Part shown: piece after piece, positions 16,327-26,420 of the stretch | Position numbering within the stretch: the stretch's first letter is position 1 | How the letters are laid out: each line of letters begins with the position of its first letter | Assembly: GCF_014643915.1 (NCBI RefSeq) | Contig: NZ_BMKE01000010.1 | Span: forward strand, 54,862-118,861 | Reading direction: 5' to 3' | Origin: Oceanisphaera marina | GTDB taxonomy: Bacteria; Pseudomonadota; Gammaproteobacteria; Enterobacterales; Aeromonadaceae | DNA: 64,000 nucleotides | Translations under genes and position numbers: made by a program | The notes under the pieces: model-generated | The model's database searches: none | Told to the model about the DNA's origin: nothing | What the model saw: only the letters and a program-made list of their open reading frames with translations

Positions 16327-18078
16327 ATGTCCCAAGATGCACATACTTCATCCTGGCCGGTGCTCAAGCGGTTACTGGGTTATGTGAAGGAGCGCAAGCT
16401 CGGTTTGCTGGCGGCGATTATCGGTATGGCGGGTTATGCGGCCGTAGATACTGCCTTCGTTTATTCCATCAAGCCGCTGATCGATGACGGCCTCACCGGG
16501 CAGGATCCGGCGGTGTTAAAATGGATGCCGGTGTTTGTGATGGGCATCGTTTTCTTGCGTGGTGTCTGTACCTTTTTATCCGGCTTTTGCATGGCCTGGG
16601 TGGGCAACCATGTGGTCATGGCGCTGCAACAAGAAGTGTTCGGCAAGCTGATGACCATGCCGGTGGCCTTTTTTGATCGTCATAACAGCGGCAATTTATT
16701 GTCGAAAGTCACCTACGATGCCTCGCAAGTCTCTTCTGCGGCCAGTTCGACCCTGGTGACCCTGGTGCGAGAAGGTGCCACCGTGATCGGTTTGCTCGGT
16801 CTGATGTTTTATCACTCCTGGCAGCTGTCGCTGATTTTCTTTGTGGTGGGTCCGGTTGTCGGGGTGATGATCGCCATTATCAGTCGCCGCTTTCGCCGTT
16901 TGAGCCGGGGCATGCAGGATGCCATGGGCAATATCACCAGCAATACCGAGCAAATGCTTAAAGGCCATAAAGAAGTGCTGATGTTCAATGGCCAAAAGGT
17001 AGAGTCGGGACGTTTTCATCGGGTGAGCAATGCGGTGCGCCAGCAGAACATGAAAATGGTGGCTGCAGACTCCATTGGTACGCCGCTGGTGCAGGTGATT
17101 GCCTCCAGTGCGCTGGCCATTCTGCTGTATGTATCTACCTTCGACAATATTCAGGATCAGCTGACGCCGGGTACTTTTACCGTAATTGTCACTTCCATGA
17201 TGATGCTGATGCGCCCGTTAAAGAGCCTGACTCAGGTAAACGCCTCTTATCAACGCGGTATTGCCGCCAGCCAGAGCCTGTTTGCCTTGCTGGACAGCGA
17301 TGGCGAGCGCGATCATGGCACACGAGCATTAACACGGGCCAAGGGCAATCTGGAGTTTGATCGGGTGAGTTTCACCTATCCCACCAAGGAAACGGCGGCA
17401 TTAAAAAATGTGAGTTTTACCCTGTCACCGGGCAAGACCATTGCTTTGGTCGGGCGCTCGGGCTCTGGCAAGAGTACCATTGCCAGTTTACTGACTCGAT
17501 TTTATGACATTGATGAGGGCGAAATTCGTCTTGATGGCGTCGATCTTCGAGAATATCGTTTGAGTGATCTGCGCCGGCAGTTTGCCCTGGTATCGCAACA
17601 GGTACACCTGTTTAATGACTCCATTGCCAATAATATTGCCTACGCCGCCGAAGGCGAATACAGCCGCGAACAGGTGATCGCCGCGGCCAAGGTGGCCTAT
17701 GCCGACGAGTTTATCAACAAGCTGGAACAGGGCTACGATACCGTGATTGGCGAAAATGGTGCCAGTCTGTCGGGCGGCCAGCGTCAGCGGATTGCCATTG
17801 CCAGAGCCTTGTTGCGCGATGCACCATTGCTCATTCTGGATGAGGCGACTTCGGCGCTGGATACCGAATCGGAGCGCCATATTCAGGCGGCGCTGGATGC
17901 ACTGCGCAAGAACAGAACCGCGCTGGTGATTGCCCATCGGCTGTCGACCATAGAAAGCGCCGATGAAATTTTGGTCATTGACGAGGGCCAGGTGGTCGAG
18001 CGGGGTTCGCACCAGGAGTTGCTTGAGCAGCAGGGCGTGTACGCCCAGCTGAGAAGCATTCAATATGGCGAGAGCTGA
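16327..18078 (+). CDS. msbA: Lipid A export ATP-binding/permease protein MsbA
   Basis: A 583-residue homodimeric ABC exporter that flips core-lipid A across the inner membrane. An N-terminal six-helix domain (about residues 20-310) is fused to an ATPase with Walker A GRSGSGKST (about 376), Q-loop VSQQVHLF, signature LSGGQRQRIAIARAL (about 481), and DEATSALD (about 505). Length equals the E. coli protein (582). Its stop overlaps the lpxK start (TGATG), so msbA and lpxK are coupled in a lipid A operon. Confidence 0.98.
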   Translation: MSQDAHTSSWPVLKRLLGYVKERKLGLLAAIIGMAGYAAVDTAFVYSIKPLIDDGLTGQDPAVLKWMPVFVMGIVFLRGVCTFLSGFCMAWVGNHVVMALQQEVFGKLMTMPVAFFDRHNSGNLLSKVTYDASQVSSAASSTLVTLVREGATVIGLLGLMFYHSWQLSLIFFVVGPVVGVMIAIISRRFRRLSRGMQDAMGNITSNTEQMLKGHKEVLMFNGQKVESGRFHRVSNAVRQQNMKMVAADSIGTPLVQVIASSALAILLYVSTFDNIQDQLTPGTFTVIVTSMMMLMRPLKSLTQVNASYQRGIAASQSLFALLDSDGERDHGTRALTRAKGNLEFDRVSFTYPTKETAALKNVSFTLSPGKTIALVGRSGSGKSTIASLLTRFYDIDEGEIRLDGVDLREYRLSDLRRQFALVSQQVHLFNDSIANNIAYAAEGEYSREQVIAAAKVAYADEFINKLEQGYDTVIGENGASLSGGQRQRIAIARALLRDAPLLILDEATSALDTESERHIQAALDALRKNRTALVIAHRLSTIESADEILVIDEGQVVERGSHQELLEQQGVYAQLRSIQYGES

Positions 18079-19061
18079 TGCAAGCCTGGTATAAAGGTGC
18101 TGTATGGCTGTGGTTGCTGGCACCGTTAAGTGCGGTGTTTGCCCTGGTCAGCGGCCTGCGGCGCGCGCTGTTTCGCTTTGGGCTTAAAGCCAAGTATCAG
18201 GCTCCGGTGCCGGTCATTGTGGTGGGTAACCTGACCGTGGGCGGCAATGGCAAGACGCCGCTGGTGGTCTGGCTGGTGCAATGGCTACGCGAACAGGGCT
18301 ACACCCCCGGGGTGATCAGCCGTGGTTATGGCGGCAACAGCGAGCAGTATCCGCTGTTATTAACTGCCGATACCCGCCCCGAGCAGGCCGGAGACGAGCC
18401 GGTACTGATTTACCGGCGCACCGGTTGCCCGGTGGTGGTGGGGCCAAAACGGGCAGAGGCGGCGGCCCTGCTGACCAGTTTGAGTGCTGTTGACATTATT
18501 ATCAGTGATGATGGTTTGCAGCATTACGCGCTGGCGCGAGATATCGAGCTGGTGGTGGTGGATGGCAAGCGGCGTTTTGGTAACGGCTGTCTGCTGCCCA
18601 TGGGCCCACTGCGCGAAGGCCAATGGCGGCTGAACAAGGTGGATGCCATTATTAATAATGGCGGTCCCGCCCATCAGGGTGAGTTTATAATGCGTCTGCA
18701 ACCGGGCATATTGCAGCCGGTATCCGATACGCCTGAGTGCAGTACCAGCCGTTGCACGCCAGGCGTCGGTGCCCGGGTGCATGCGCTGGCCGGTATCGGT
18801 CATCCGCCGCGATTTTTTGCCACTCTGGAACAATTAGGATTCAAGGTGGAGCAGCGTCTGGCACTGGCGGATCACAAGGCGGTGATGCCCGAACAGCTGG
18901 CCCATTTACACGCGGCCCCGTTGCTGATCACCGAAAAAGATGCCGTCAAGTGGCCTGGTGGCCACCCCGACACCTGGTATTTGCCGGTAGATGCGCAATT
19001 GCCGCACGCGTTTGAACATTTGCTTATAACTCGACTCAAGGAGCTACACGATGGCGATTGA
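18078..19061 (+). CDS. lpxK: Tetraacyldisaccharide 4'-kinase LpxK
   Basis: A 327-residue kinase that adds the 4'-phosphate to the lipid A disaccharide precursor. An N-terminal hydrophobic stretch (about residues 10-25) suits membrane association. The P-loop region [12 protein letters not shown] lies at about 50-61. Also visible are [17 protein letters not shown] near residue 140, and a late TEKDAVKWP motif, all typical of the family. It shares one base with msbA upstream and overlaps ycaR by 11 bp downstream. Confidence 0.97.
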   Translation: MQAWYKGAVWLWLLAPLSAVFALVSGLRRALFRFGLKAKYQAPVPVIVVGNLTVGGNGKTPLVVWLVQWLREQGYTPGVISRGYGGNSEQYPLLLTADTRPEQAGDEPVLIYRRTGCPVVVGPKRAEAAALLTSLSAVDIIISDDGLQHYALARDIELVVVDGKRRFGNGCLLPMGPLREGQWRLNKVDAIINNGGPAHQGEFIMRLQPGILQPVSDTPECSTSRCTPGVGARVHALAGIGHPPRFFATLEQLGFKVEQRLALADHKAVMPEQLAHLHAAPLLITEKDAVKWPGGHPDTWYLPVDAQLPHAFEHLLITRLKELHDGD

Positions 19062-19239
19062 CGCTAAACTGGTGGAAATTATTGCCTGTCCGGTCTGCAA
19101 GGGAAAACTGCAGCTGGACCGTGCTCATAACGAATTGGTGTGCCGCTTCGACAGACTGGCCTACCCGATTACCGAAAATATTCCGGTATTGCTGGAAAAC
19201 CGGGCCCGCAAGCTGAGCCTGGACGAGCTACCCGCATGA
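19051..19239 (+). CDS. ycaR: Trm112-like small zinc-ribbon protein YcaR
   Basis: A 62-residue member of the Trm112/UPF0434 family. The core reads [14 protein letters not shown], then [22 protein letters not shown]. coli YcaR is 60 residues with the same pattern. The CPVC pair suggests a partial zinc ribbon. Overlaps with both lpxK (11 bp) and kdsB (ATGA, 4 bp) indicate tight coupling inside the lipid A/Kdo operon, a position conserved in enterics. Molecular role in LPS synthesis is unknown. Confidence 0.93.
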   Translation: MAIDAKLVEIIACPVCKGKLQLDRAHNELVCRFDRLAYPITENIPVLLENRARKLSLDELPA

Positions 19240-19985
19240 GTTTCGTGGTTGTTATTCCCGCCCGCTTCAGTTCAACCCGCCTGCCTGGCAAGCCGTTGGC
19301 CGATATTCACGGCAAACCCATGATTTTGTGGGTGGCCGAGCAGGCACAAAAAAGTACCGCGCTGCGGGTGGTGGTGGCCACCGACGATACCCGTATTCGT
19401 GATGCGCTGGCCTCTAGCAATGTTGAGGTGTGCATGACCGGGTCCCACCACGAGTCGGGCACCGAGCGATTGGCCGAAGTGGTGGAGTCCCTTGAGCTGG
19501 CAGCCGACGACATAGTGGTGAATGTGCAGGGGGACGAACCCTTGCTGCCCCCGGCGCTGGTGGATCAGGTGGCTTCCTTGCTGGCCAACAGTACAGCTCC
19601 CATGGCCACCCTGGCCACGCCCCTCGAGCATGTCGAGCAGCTACAGGACCCCAACGTGGTCAAGGTGGTCGGTAATGCTCATGGTCAGGCCCTTTATTTC
19701 AGCCGTTCTGCTGTGCCCTTCGACCGGGACGGCACGGCGGCCGCTGCACCGGATTTAAGCCACTGTCGGCGCCATATCGGCATTTATGCCTATCGTGCAG
19801 GGTTTATTCGCCATTATCTGGCACTGCCGGTCAGCCCGCTGGAGCAGTTGGAAAAACTGGAACAGCTAAGAGTGCTGTGGCACGGCGAATCGATTGCCCT
19901 GGCCGATGCCTGTGAAGTACCGCTGCCGGGTGTGGACACCCCGGCCGACCTGGAAGCGGTGCGCCAGCAGCTGGCACCCAGATAG
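19236..19985 (+). CDS. kdsB: 3-deoxy-manno-octulosonate cytidylyltransferase KdsB
   Basis: A 249-residue enzyme that makes CMP-Kdo for LPS core assembly (E. coli 248). The N-terminus [20 protein letters not shown] is the nucleotide-binding loop, VATDD lies near residue 48, and [10 protein letters not shown] near 95. ATG 19236 was preferred over an upstream in-frame start because it gives the conserved N-terminus and the ATGA overlap with ycaR. It ends the msbA-lpxK-ycaR-kdsB run; no obvious hairpin terminator follows. Confidence 0.97.
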   Translation: MSFVVVIPARFSSTRLPGKPLADIHGKPMILWVAEQAQKSTALRVVVATDDTRIRDALASSNVEVCMTGSHHESGTERLAEVVESLELAADDIVVNVQGDEPLLPPALVDQVASLLANSTAPMATLATPLEHVEQLQDPNVVKVVGNAHGQALYFSRSAVPFDRDGTAAAAPDLSHCRRHIGIYAYRAGFIRHYLALPVSPLEQLEKLEQLRVLWHGESIALADACEVPLPGVDTPADLEAVRQQLAPR

Positions 19986-20013
19986 CCACAGGATGCGGCA
20001 AGAATTCAAGTAA

Positions 20014-20019
20014 TATAAT
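20014..20019 (+). promoter_or_regulatory. Possible -10 element for fbp
   Basis: A perfect TATAAT in the kdsB-fbp gap, about 90 bp ahead of the fbp start. No good -35 is found at 17-18 bp spacing, so this is a weak call from the -10 alone. Confidence 0.35.
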
Positions 20020-20110
20020 GTTATCAACAGCTTAGTAATAGAAATGAACGGGGTGTATTGGCCCTGCAATTATGGCGGTTTACGTCTCAAGAAAACAATT
20101 GAGGAAGATT

Positions 20111-21121
20111 ATGATTACCCTGGGTGAATACATCATCAAGAACCAAGCTGAATACCCCAGTGCCAGCGGCGAGCTGTCATCGCTGTTGTCTTCTATTCGT
20201 CGTGCTGCCAAGGTGGTTAATCGGGAAATCAACCGTGCCGGCCTGGTGACCGATATTATCGGTGGCAGCGCAGGCAGTGAAAATGTGCAGGGTGAAACAC
20301 AGCAGAAGCTGGATGTGTTTGCCAATGACGTATTCAAAGCGGCGTTGGAAGCCCGTGGTGAAGTGTGTGGCATCGCCTCTGAAGAAGAAGACCACTTTGT
20401 GGGCTTTGATGACGATCGCCAGTGCCATGCCAAATACGTGGTCTTGATGGACCCGCTCGACGGCTCCTCCAATATCGATGTCAACGTATCCGTGGGCACC
20501 ATCTTTTCGATTTACCGTCGCGTCAGTGAGCCAGGCTCACCTGTGACCATGGATGATTTTCTGCAGCCCGGTGTGAACCAGGTAGCCGCAGGTTATGTTG
20601 TCTATGGTTCCTCTACCATGCTGGTATACACTACGGGTAATGGCGTACATGGCTTTACCTACGATCCGACCCTGGGATCATTCTGCCTGTCTCACGAAAA
20701 CATCCGCATTCCCGAGCAAGGCAAGATTTACTCGATCAACGAGGGTAACTACATCAAGTTTCCCGAAGGCGTGAAGAAGTATCTCAAGTTTTGTCAGGAA
20801 AAAGACGACGCCACCCATCGTCCTTATACTTCACGCTACATTGGCTCTCTGGTGTCTGATTTTCACCGTAATATGCTTAAAGGCGGTATTTATATTTACC
20901 CGTCCGGCACCAGCTCGCCCAATGGCAAACTGCGGTTGCTGTATGAGTGCAACCCGCTGGCGTTCCTGGCCGAGCAGGCCGGTGGCAAGGCGACCGATGG
21001 CTTCCGTCGTATCATGGAAATCAAGCCAACCGAACTGCACCAGCGCACGCCGTACTTTGTGGGATCCAGCAAGATGGTCGACAAGGCCGACGAACTGATG
21101 AAAGCGTTTTCAGCTGAGTAA
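20111..21121 (+). CDS. fbp: Fructose-1,6-bisphosphatase class 1
   Basis: A 336-residue gluconeogenic phosphatase (E. coli 332) that hydrolyses fructose-1,6-bisphosphate. Key features: [12 protein letters not shown] near residue 55, acidic metal ligands in SEEED (about 96) and [20 protein letters not shown] (about 116-135), GGIYIYPSG, and [22 protein letters not shown] (about 276-297). ATG 20111 is preceded by GAGGAAG and matches the conserved MITLGEYI start; the frame is open 13 codons upstream. It is followed by an M1 repeat and an intrinsic terminator. Confidence 0.97.
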   Translation: MITLGEYIIKNQAEYPSASGELSSLLSSIRRAAKVVNREINRAGLVTDIIGGSAGSENVQGETQQKLDVFANDVFKAALEARGEVCGIASEEEDHFVGFDDDRQCHAKYVVLMDPLDGSSNIDVNVSVGTIFSIYRRVSEPGSPVTMDDFLQPGVNQVAAGYVVYGSSTMLVYTTGNGVHGFTYDPTLGSFCLSHENIRIPEQGKIYSINEGNYIKFPEGVKKYLKFCQEKDDATHRPYTSRYIGSLVSDFHRNMLKGGIYIYPSGTSSPNGKLRLLYECNPLAFLAEQAGGKATDGFRRIMEIKPTELHQRTPYFVGSSKMVDKADELMKAFSAE

Positions 21122-21134
21122 AGTAGCGCCCAGC

Positions 21135-21227
21135 CTGTAGCCGCTGCTTTAGCTGCGAAATCTTGCGTAGCAGGATCGCTGTTAAATGCCGTTACGCGTT
21201 AACCGCCAGCTAAAGCAGGCTGCTACA
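21135..21227. repeat. Palindromic element family M1, copy 2
   Basis: The left arm TGTAGCCGCTGCTTTAGCTG (21136-21155) is near-complementary to the right arm at 21207-21227 (CAGCTAAAGCAGGCTGCTACA with one extra base). The ends match the element at 12873-12969 while the interior differs. It sits between the fbp stop and its terminator. Confidence 0.7.
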
Positions 21228-21230
21228 ATA

Positions 21231-21263
21231 AAACACCGAGCCTGACAGGTTCGGTGTTTTTTT
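21231..21263 (+). terminator. Intrinsic terminator after fbp
   Basis: AAACACCGA (21231-21239) pairs with TCGGTGTTT (21251-21259) and is followed by T residues. Confidence 0.85.
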
Positions 21264-21304
21264 GTTGGTGCTGTATGAAAATATCGGCCGCGCTGTACTT
21301 TCTC

Positions 21305-21339
21305 TGCACGCTGCACGCTGCACGCTTCACTATTCTTCA
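21305..21339. repeat. Heptad array (TGCACGC then TTCACTA units)
   Basis: Three exact TGCACGC units are followed in the same 7-nt register by TTCACTA and TTCTTCA, linking two unit types in one array between the fbp and gltA terminators. Confidence 0.65.
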
Positions 21340-21343
21340 CTGA

Positions 21344-21378
21344 CAAAAAAAGGCCGACATTTGCATGTCGGCCTTTTT
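21344..21378 (-). terminator. Intrinsic terminator of gltA (potentially bidirectional)
   Basis: AAAAAGGCCGACAT pairs with ATGTCGGCCTTTTT, with T-runs on both strands. It lies 28 bp past the gltA stop on the minus strand. Confidence 0.88.
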
Positions 21379-21406
21379 GCTGTTCAGCGATGAAGCTTAA
21401 CGGCGG

Positions 21407-22693
21407 TTATTTCTCTACCTGAGATTTGAAGTCACGCTCGGCGGCACCGGTGTACAGCTGACGTGGACGGCCGATTTTCTGCTTGGGATCAGACATCATC
21501 TCGTTCCAGTGCGACATCCAGCCCACGGTACGAGACAGCGCGAAGATCACAGTGAACATGCTGGTCGGAATGCCCACGGCTTTCAGTACGATGCCCGAGT
21601 AGAAATCGACGTTCGGATACAGCTTGCGATCGACGAAGTAGGGGTCGGACAACGCAATGCGCTCCAGTTCCATGGCCACGTCCAGCAGCGGATCTTCAAT
21701 CTTGAGATCGTCCAGTACTTCGTGACAGGTATCACGCATCACGGTGGCTCGCGGATCGAAGTTTTTGTATACCCGGTGACCAAAGCCCATCAAGCGGAAG
21801 GGGTCATCCTTGTCTTTGGCGCGCTCGATAAACTCGGGGATACGATCAACCGAGCCAATTTCTTCGAGCATGGTCAGGCAAGCTTCGTTTGCGCCGCCGT
21901 GAGCAGGGCCCCACAGCGATGCAATGCCGGCAGCAATACAGGCGAATGGGTTGGCACCACTGGAGCCAGCCAGACGTACTGTAGAGGTCGACGCGTTTTG
22001 CTCATGATCCGCATGTAAGGTAAAGATACGGTCCATGGCACGCTCAACAATCGGGTTGACCTTGTAGTCTTCGCATGGCACGGCAAACATCATTTGCAGG
22101 AAGTTGGCAGCGTAGCTCAAGTCGTTGCGTGGATACACAAAGGGCTGGCCAACCGAATATTTATAGGCCATGGCCGATATGGTAGGCAGCTTGGCAATCA
22201 TTCGGTGAGCGGCAATTTCCCGGTGCCTTTGATCATTAATATCCATGGGATCATGATAAAAGGCGGACAAGCCGGCAATAACACCACAGACAATGGCCAT
22301 GGGGTGCGCATCACGGCGATAGCCCTTGAAGAAGGACGACAACTGCTCGTGCACCATGGTGTGGCGCATGATGCAGCGTTGAAATTCCTCAAACTGCTTG
22401 GCGGTAGGCGCTTCTCCGTAAAGCAGCAGGTAACAGACTTCAAGGTAGTTGGCTTGTTGTGCCAGCTGGTCGATGGGGTAGCCGCGATACAGCAAGATAC
22501 CTTCATCGCCATCGATATAGGTAATGTCGGACTGGCAGGACGCCGTGGCCATAAAGCCAGGGTCATAGGTAAAGTACCCAGTAGAGCCCAGGGAGCTGAT
22601 ATCGATTACATCATAACCAGCAGTGCCCGAGGCGATTGGAAGCTCAATGGGTTCCTTGCCTGGCAAATGCAGAGTGGCCTTTTGGTCAGCCAT
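21407..22693 (-). CDS. gltA: Citrate synthase GltA (type II)
   Basis: A 428-residue first enzyme of the TCA cycle, condensing oxaloacetate and acetyl-CoA (E. coli 427). Active-site segments are visible: WGPAHGGAN (first catalytic His), [10 protein letters not shown] (second His), and the late [13 protein letters not shown] and [13 protein letters not shown] region with the catalytic Asp in VDFYSG. A GGAG ribosome-binding site precedes ATG. It is transcribed away from sdhCDAB across a 398-bp control region, as in enterics. Confidence 0.98.
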   Translation of the reverse strand: MADQKATLHLPGKEPIELPIASGTAGYDVIDISSLGSTGYFTYDPGFMATASCQSDITYIDGDEGILLYRGYPIDQLAQQANYLEVCYLLLYGEAPTAKQFEEFQRCIMRHTMVHEQLSSFFKGYRRDAHPMAIVCGVIAGLSAFYHDPMDINDQRHREIAAHRMIAKLPTISAMAYKYSVGQPFVYPRNDLSYAANFLQMMFAVPCEDYKVNPIVERAMDRIFTLHADHEQNASTSTVRLAGSSGANPFACIAAGIASLWGPAHGGANEACLTMLEEIGSVDRIPEFIERAKDKDDPFRLMGFGHRVYKNFDPRATVMRDTCHEVLDDLKIEDPLLDVAMELERIALSDPYFVDRKLYPNVDFYSGIVLKAVGIPTSMFTVIFALSRTVGWMSHWNEMMSDPKQKIGRPRQLYTGAAERDFKSQVEK

Positions 22694-23091
22694 AGCACGT
22701 CTCCTTCGCTTTTTTATAATAGGTCCGCAGGTAAGTATTTTTACATAGTTTAAATGAATGTTTAACTACTAATGCTTCCTGTGGTGCGGGCATATTGAAA
22801 ACAGAACTGGGGGGTAATGTCAATTTACCTCGTTGCAGGAAGCAACAACAGACCCCGTTGTGCGATCGGCTTTACAGATTTAGCAATTGGCTCAAGCACT
22901 TCGTTGTAATTGTATTTTCCCCTTCTTATACTGGCTGCGAAGGTATATGGAGCAGTTGTGGAAATGTTGCAAACAATGAGGCGAGGTTGTGAACGCCTTG
23001 GTGCAATCCAATATCAGCCAATCGTTGCTTTTACACTTCCATATCGTATATCTGGGCTATGTCTATATAAAACAATAACTAACGTGCTCAA
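22694..23091. other. gltA-sdhC divergent control region
   Basis: A 398-bp region with no gene. The gltA side is AT-rich and has a quasi-palindrome around 22747-22767 with two GTTTAA half-sites 12 bp apart. That is reminiscent of, but not equal to, ArcA direct repeats, which are spaced 11 bp. The sdh side carries the promoter listed separately. No full CRP palindrome is visible. Confidence 0.5.
22904..22932 (+). promoter_or_regulatory. Predicted promoter of the sdh-suc operon
   Basis: TTGTAA (22904-22909) and TATACT (22927-22932) are separated by exactly 17 bp. This would give a leader of about 150 nt before sdhC. Confidence 0.55.
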
Positions 23092-23490
23092 ATGAGCCAA
23101 GTGGGCAAGACCGTGACTAAAAAACAGAGACCTGTAAACCTCGATCTACGGACTATTCGCCAACCTGTCGCTGCAATCGCATCTATCCTGCACCGGGTTT
23201 CCGGCGTTATCACACTGTTCGCACTCGCTATCCTGCTATGGCTGTTAAGCTATTCGCTTTCTTCGGAAAACGGTTTCTTGGCGGTAGTGGATATACTCGA
23301 CGGATTTTTCGTCTGGTTTATTCTTTGGGGGATATTGACTGCGCTAGCCTATCACATTGTGGGTGGCATCCGTCATCTAATTATGGACATGGGTTATTGT
23401 GAAGAGCTGGAATCAGGAGCACTGAGTGCCAAGGTGGCGCTTGGGATAACTGCGATATTGTCACTGCTAGCGGGGATAATGGTATGGTAA
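23092..23490 (+). CDS. sdhC: Succinate dehydrogenase cytochrome b556 subunit SdhC
   Basis: A 132-residue membrane anchor of complex II that helps bind heme b and ubiquinone. The family segments [22 protein letters not shown] (about 32-40) and [14 protein letters not shown] (about 85-98, with the heme-ligand His) are present, with three transmembrane helices. ATG 23092 lacks a strong ribosome-binding site. An internal GTG at 23113 would give a shorter N-terminus like that of E. coli, so the start is uncertain. It overlaps sdhD by 7 bp. Confidence 0.95.
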   Translation: MSQVGKTVTKKQRPVNLDLRTIRQPVAAIASILHRVSGVITLFALAILLWLLSYSLSSENGFLAVVDILDGFFVWFILWGILTALAYHIVGGIRHLIMDMGYCEELESGALSAKVALGITAILSLLAGIMVW

Positions 23491-23828
23491 CTAATTCTGC
23501 AAGCTTCGGCCGCAGTGGTGTGCACGACTTTATGCTGGTGCGCGTCACCGCGGTCATCATGACCTTATATACCCTGTATCTGGTAGGGTTTATTGCCTTT
23601 AATGACATTACCTATGACGTATGGGCAGGCTTTTTCTCTCAAACCTTTACCAAGGTGTTTACGCTACTGGCGCTGCTGAGTGTGTTGATTCACGCCTGGA
23701 TTGGCGCCTGGCAGGTACTATCCGATTATGTGAAGTGTGCGATGCTGCGTGGGGCTGCACAGTTTGGGGTAGTGGTGTTACTGCTGGTTTATGTACTGAC
23801 CGGTATCGTCGTACTGTGGGGTGTATAA
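23484..23828 (+). CDS. sdhD: Succinate dehydrogenase membrane anchor SdhD
   Basis: A 114-residue second membrane anchor of complex II (E. coli 115). After [14 protein letters not shown] come three helices (about 20-40, 55-75, 88-112). The middle region [15 protein letters not shown] carries the conserved heme-ligand His and the quinone-site Asp-Tyr. It overlaps sdhC at its start, and its stop falls just before the sdhA start. Confidence 0.95.
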   Translation: MVTNSASFGRSGVHDFMLVRVTAVIMTLYTLYLVGFIAFNDITYDVWAGFFSQTFTKVFTLLALLSVLIHAWIGAWQVLSDYVKCAMLRGAAQFGVVVLLLVYVLTGIVVLWGV

Positions 23829-23829
23829 G

Positions 23830-25596
23830 GTGACTATTACCATTCGCGAATTTGACGCCGTAGTAATCGGCGCCGGCGGTGCAGGCATGCGTGCTGCACT
23901 ACAAATAGCCGAGTCGGGCAAAAGCTGCGCGCTCTTGTCCAAAGTTTTCCCAACCCGTTCTCATACAGTGTCTGCCCAGGGCGGCATTACGGTGGCCCTG
24001 GGTAATACCCATGAAGATAACTGGGAATGGCACATGTACGATACCGTCAAGGGCTCCGATTATATTGGTGACCAGGATGCCATCGAATTCATGTGTCAAA
24101 GCGGCCCTGAAGCCGTGCTCGAGCTGGAAAAAATGGGCTTGCCTTTCTCCCGACTCGACAACGGTAAAATTTATCAGCGTCCCTTCGGCGGCCAGTCCAT
24201 GAATTTTGGTGGCGAGCAGGCCGCACGTACCGCCGCGGCCTCGGACCGTACCGGTCATGCCCTGTTGCACACCCTGTATCAGCAAAACGTCAAGCACAAG
24301 ACCACGGTATTCTCTGAATGGTATGCCCTGGATCTGGTAAAAAATGAAGACGGTGATGTGGTGGGCTGTACGGCCATCGACATCGAAACCGGCGAGCTGG
24401 TGTATTTCAAGGCCAAGGCAACCATTCTGGCCACCGGCGGTGCGGGTCGTATTTTTCAGTCCACCACCAATGCGCACATTAACACCGGTGACGGCGTGGG
24501 CATGGCACTGCGTGCCGGTGTACCGGTACAGGACATGGAAATGTGGCAGTTTCACCCCACCGGCATTGCCGGCGCCGGTACGCTGGTGACCGAAGGTTGC
24601 CGTGGTGAAGGCGGTTATCTGCTGAATAAAGATGGCGAGCGGTTCATGGAGCGCTATGCGCCCAACGCCAAAGACCTGGCCAGCCGAGACGTCGTCGCTC
24701 GTTCCATGATGATTGAAATCCGCGAAGGCCGCGGCTGCGATGGTCCCTGGGGACCGCACCTTAAGTTGAAGCTGGATCACCTGGGTAAAGACGTACTTGA
24801 ATCTCGTCTGCCCGGTATCTGCGAGCTGTCTCGTACCTTTGCTCACGTGGATCCGGTGAAAGAGCCGATCCCGGTGATTCCTACCTGTCACTACATGATG
24901 GGTGGCGTGCCGACCAACGTGAACGGTCAGGCGCTGGGTAAGGATGCCGATGGCAAGGACGTACCGGTGAAAGGTCTGTTTGCAGTAGGCGAAATTGCCT
25001 GCGTATCGGTACACGGTGCCAACCGTCTGGGCGGCAATTCGCTGCTGGATCTGGTGGTGTTTGGGCGGGCAGTGGGTCGCCATCTGGTGGAGGCGCTGCA
25101 TGAGCTGAGTGACGTTAAAGACGCCACCGATGCCAACATCGATGCCGCCATGGCCCGTTACAACCGTTGGGAAAACAACCGCGACGGCGAAGATCCGGTA
25201 CAAATCAAGAAAGACCTGCAACAGTGCATGCAGCATAACTTCTCGGTATTCCGTGAAGGGGACGCCATGGCGACTGGTCTGGCCGAGCTGAAAAAGATCC
25301 GCGAGCGTCTCCAGAATGCTCGTCTGGACGACACCAGCCGTGACTTCAACACCCAGCGCATCGAGTGTCTGGAGTTGGATAACCTGATGGAAACTGCTTA
25401 TGCCACCGCCGTTGCAGCCAACTTCCGGACCGAAAGCCGGGGCGCGCACTCCCGATTCGATTATCCGGATCGTGATGATGCGAACTGGTTATGTCATTCC
25501 TTGTACAGCCCTGATACCGAGTCCATGAGCACCCGGCCCGTGAATCTGTCACCGAATCTTCGTGACGCATTCGAGCCAAAAGCGCGGACTTACTAA
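23830..25596 (+). CDS. sdhA: Succinate dehydrogenase flavoprotein SdhA
   Basis: A 588-residue catalytic subunit oxidising succinate to fumarate, with covalently bound FAD. Visible: [14 protein letters not shown] (about 10-23), [16 protein letters not shown] with the FAD-linking His near 45, the HPTG segment near 240, and catalytic Arg in SRDVVAR. GTG 23830 is chosen because it gives exactly the E. coli length and N-terminus ([12 protein letters not shown]); an earlier in-frame GTG at 23821 overlaps the sdhD stop. It ends at the conserved KARTY. Confidence 0.97.
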   Translation: MTITIREFDAVVIGAGGAGMRAALQIAESGKSCALLSKVFPTRSHTVSAQGGITVALGNTHEDNWEWHMYDTVKGSDYIGDQDAIEFMCQSGPEAVLELEKMGLPFSRLDNGKIYQRPFGGQSMNFGGEQAARTAAASDRTGHALLHTLYQQNVKHKTTVFSEWYALDLVKNEDGDVVGCTAIDIETGELVYFKAKATILATGGAGRIFQSTTNAHINTGDGVGMALRAGVPVQDMEMWQFHPTGIAGAGTLVTEGCRGEGGYLLNKDGERFMERYAPNAKDLASRDVVARSMMIEIREGRGCDGPWGPHLKLKLDHLGKDVLESRLPGICELSRTFAHVDPVKEPIPVIPTCHYMMGGVPTNVNGQALGKDADGKDVPVKGLFAVGEIACVSVHGANRLGGNSLLDLVVFGRAVGRHLVEALHELSDVKDATDANIDAAMARYNRWENNRDGEDPVQIKKDLQQCMQHNFSVFREGDAMATGLAELKKIRERLQNARLDDTSRDFNTQRIECLELDNLMETAYATAVAANFRTESRGAHSRFDYPDRDDANWLCHSLYSPDTESMSTRPVNLSPNLRDAFEPKARTY

Positions 25597-25611
25597 GGGG
25601 AGGGGATAAAG

Positions 25612-26328
25612 ATGCAAGTTACTATTTCAGTTTATCGTTACAACCCGGAAACCGATGCCAAGCCGCACATGAAAGACTATCGGCTGGAGGTTGCCGAAGG
25701 CTCCGACATGATGGTGCTGGATGCGCTGCTGGTATTGAAAGAGCAGGATCCAAGCCTGTCGTTTCGTCGCTCGTGCCGCGAAGGGGTCTGTGGCTCCGAT
25801 GGCATGAACATGAACGGCAAGAACGGACTGGCCTGTATTACGCCATTATCCGATCTGCTCAAGCGTGGCAATAAAGTGGTGATCCGGCCCTTGCCCGGCC
25901 TGCCTGTGGTGCGCGATCTGGTCATCGATATGAGCCAGTTCTACACCCAGTGGGAAAAGGTCAAGCCGTTCCTGATTGCCGATGAAAAACTACCGCCGGC
26001 GCGGGAGCATCTGCAGTCACCGGAAGAGCGGGCCAAGCTGGACGGGTTGTACGAGTGCATCTTGTGCGCCTGTTGCTCAACGGCCTGCCCGTCTTTCTGG
26101 TGGAACCCAGACAAGTTTATCGGCCCTGCCGGTTTGCTGGCCGCCTATCGCTGGCTGGCCGACAGCCGCGATACGGGAGCGGACGAGCGCTTGTCGAATA
26201 TGGATGACGCCTTTAGCGTGTTCCGTTGCCATGGCATCATGAACTGCGTGGATGTTTGCCCTAAAGGGCTTAATCCCACCAAAGCGATTGGTAGTATCAA
26301 GTCCATGTTATTAAAGCGGGCAGTGTAA
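25612..26328 (+). CDS. sdhB: Succinate dehydrogenase iron-sulfur subunit SdhB
   Basis: A 238-residue electron-transfer subunit (E. coli 238) linking FAD to quinone. All three cluster sites are intact: 2Fe-2S in CREGVCGSDG with Cys further on (about 55-75), 4Fe-4S in CILCACCSTACPS (about 149-161), and 3Fe-4S in CHGIMNCVDVCPKGL (about 206-220). An AGGGGAGG-type ribosome-binding site lies upstream. Spacing to sdhA is 15 bp. Confidence 0.97.
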   Translation: MQVTISVYRYNPETDAKPHMKDYRLEVAEGSDMMVLDALLVLKEQDPSLSFRRSCREGVCGSDGMNMNGKNGLACITPLSDLLKRGNKVVIRPLPGLPVVRDLVIDMSQFYTQWEKVKPFLIADEKLPPAREHLQSPEERAKLDGLYECILCACCSTACPSFWWNPDKFIGPAGLLAAYRWLADSRDTGADERLSNMDDAFSVFRCHGIMNCVDVCPKGLNPTKAIGSIKSMLLKRAV

Positions 26329-26345
26329 CCGCTTGCTGGATAATC

Positions 26346-26365
26346 CGCCGCCCGCAAGGGCGGCG
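26346..26365 (+). other. GNRA-capped hairpin between sdhB and sucA
   Basis: CGCCGCCC (26346-26353) and GGGCGGCG (26358-26365) form a perfect 8-bp stem closed by a GCAA tetraloop. There is no T-run, so it more likely stabilises or separates mRNA segments than ends transcription. Confidence 0.6.
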
Positions 26366-26420
26366 TTAACTCGACGACCAAACGACAGTAGCCCTGTCGA
26401 GACGTTATAAAGGGATAAAG

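Noticed and set aside
22747-22767. ArcA site in the gltA-sdhC gap
   Set aside because: The half-sites are GTTTAA at 12-bp spacing and not GTTAA at 11 bp; the fit is too weak to call.
23899-25449. Long open frame antisense to sdhA
   Set aside because: sdhA is unmistakable on the other strand; the antisense product has no recognisable domain.
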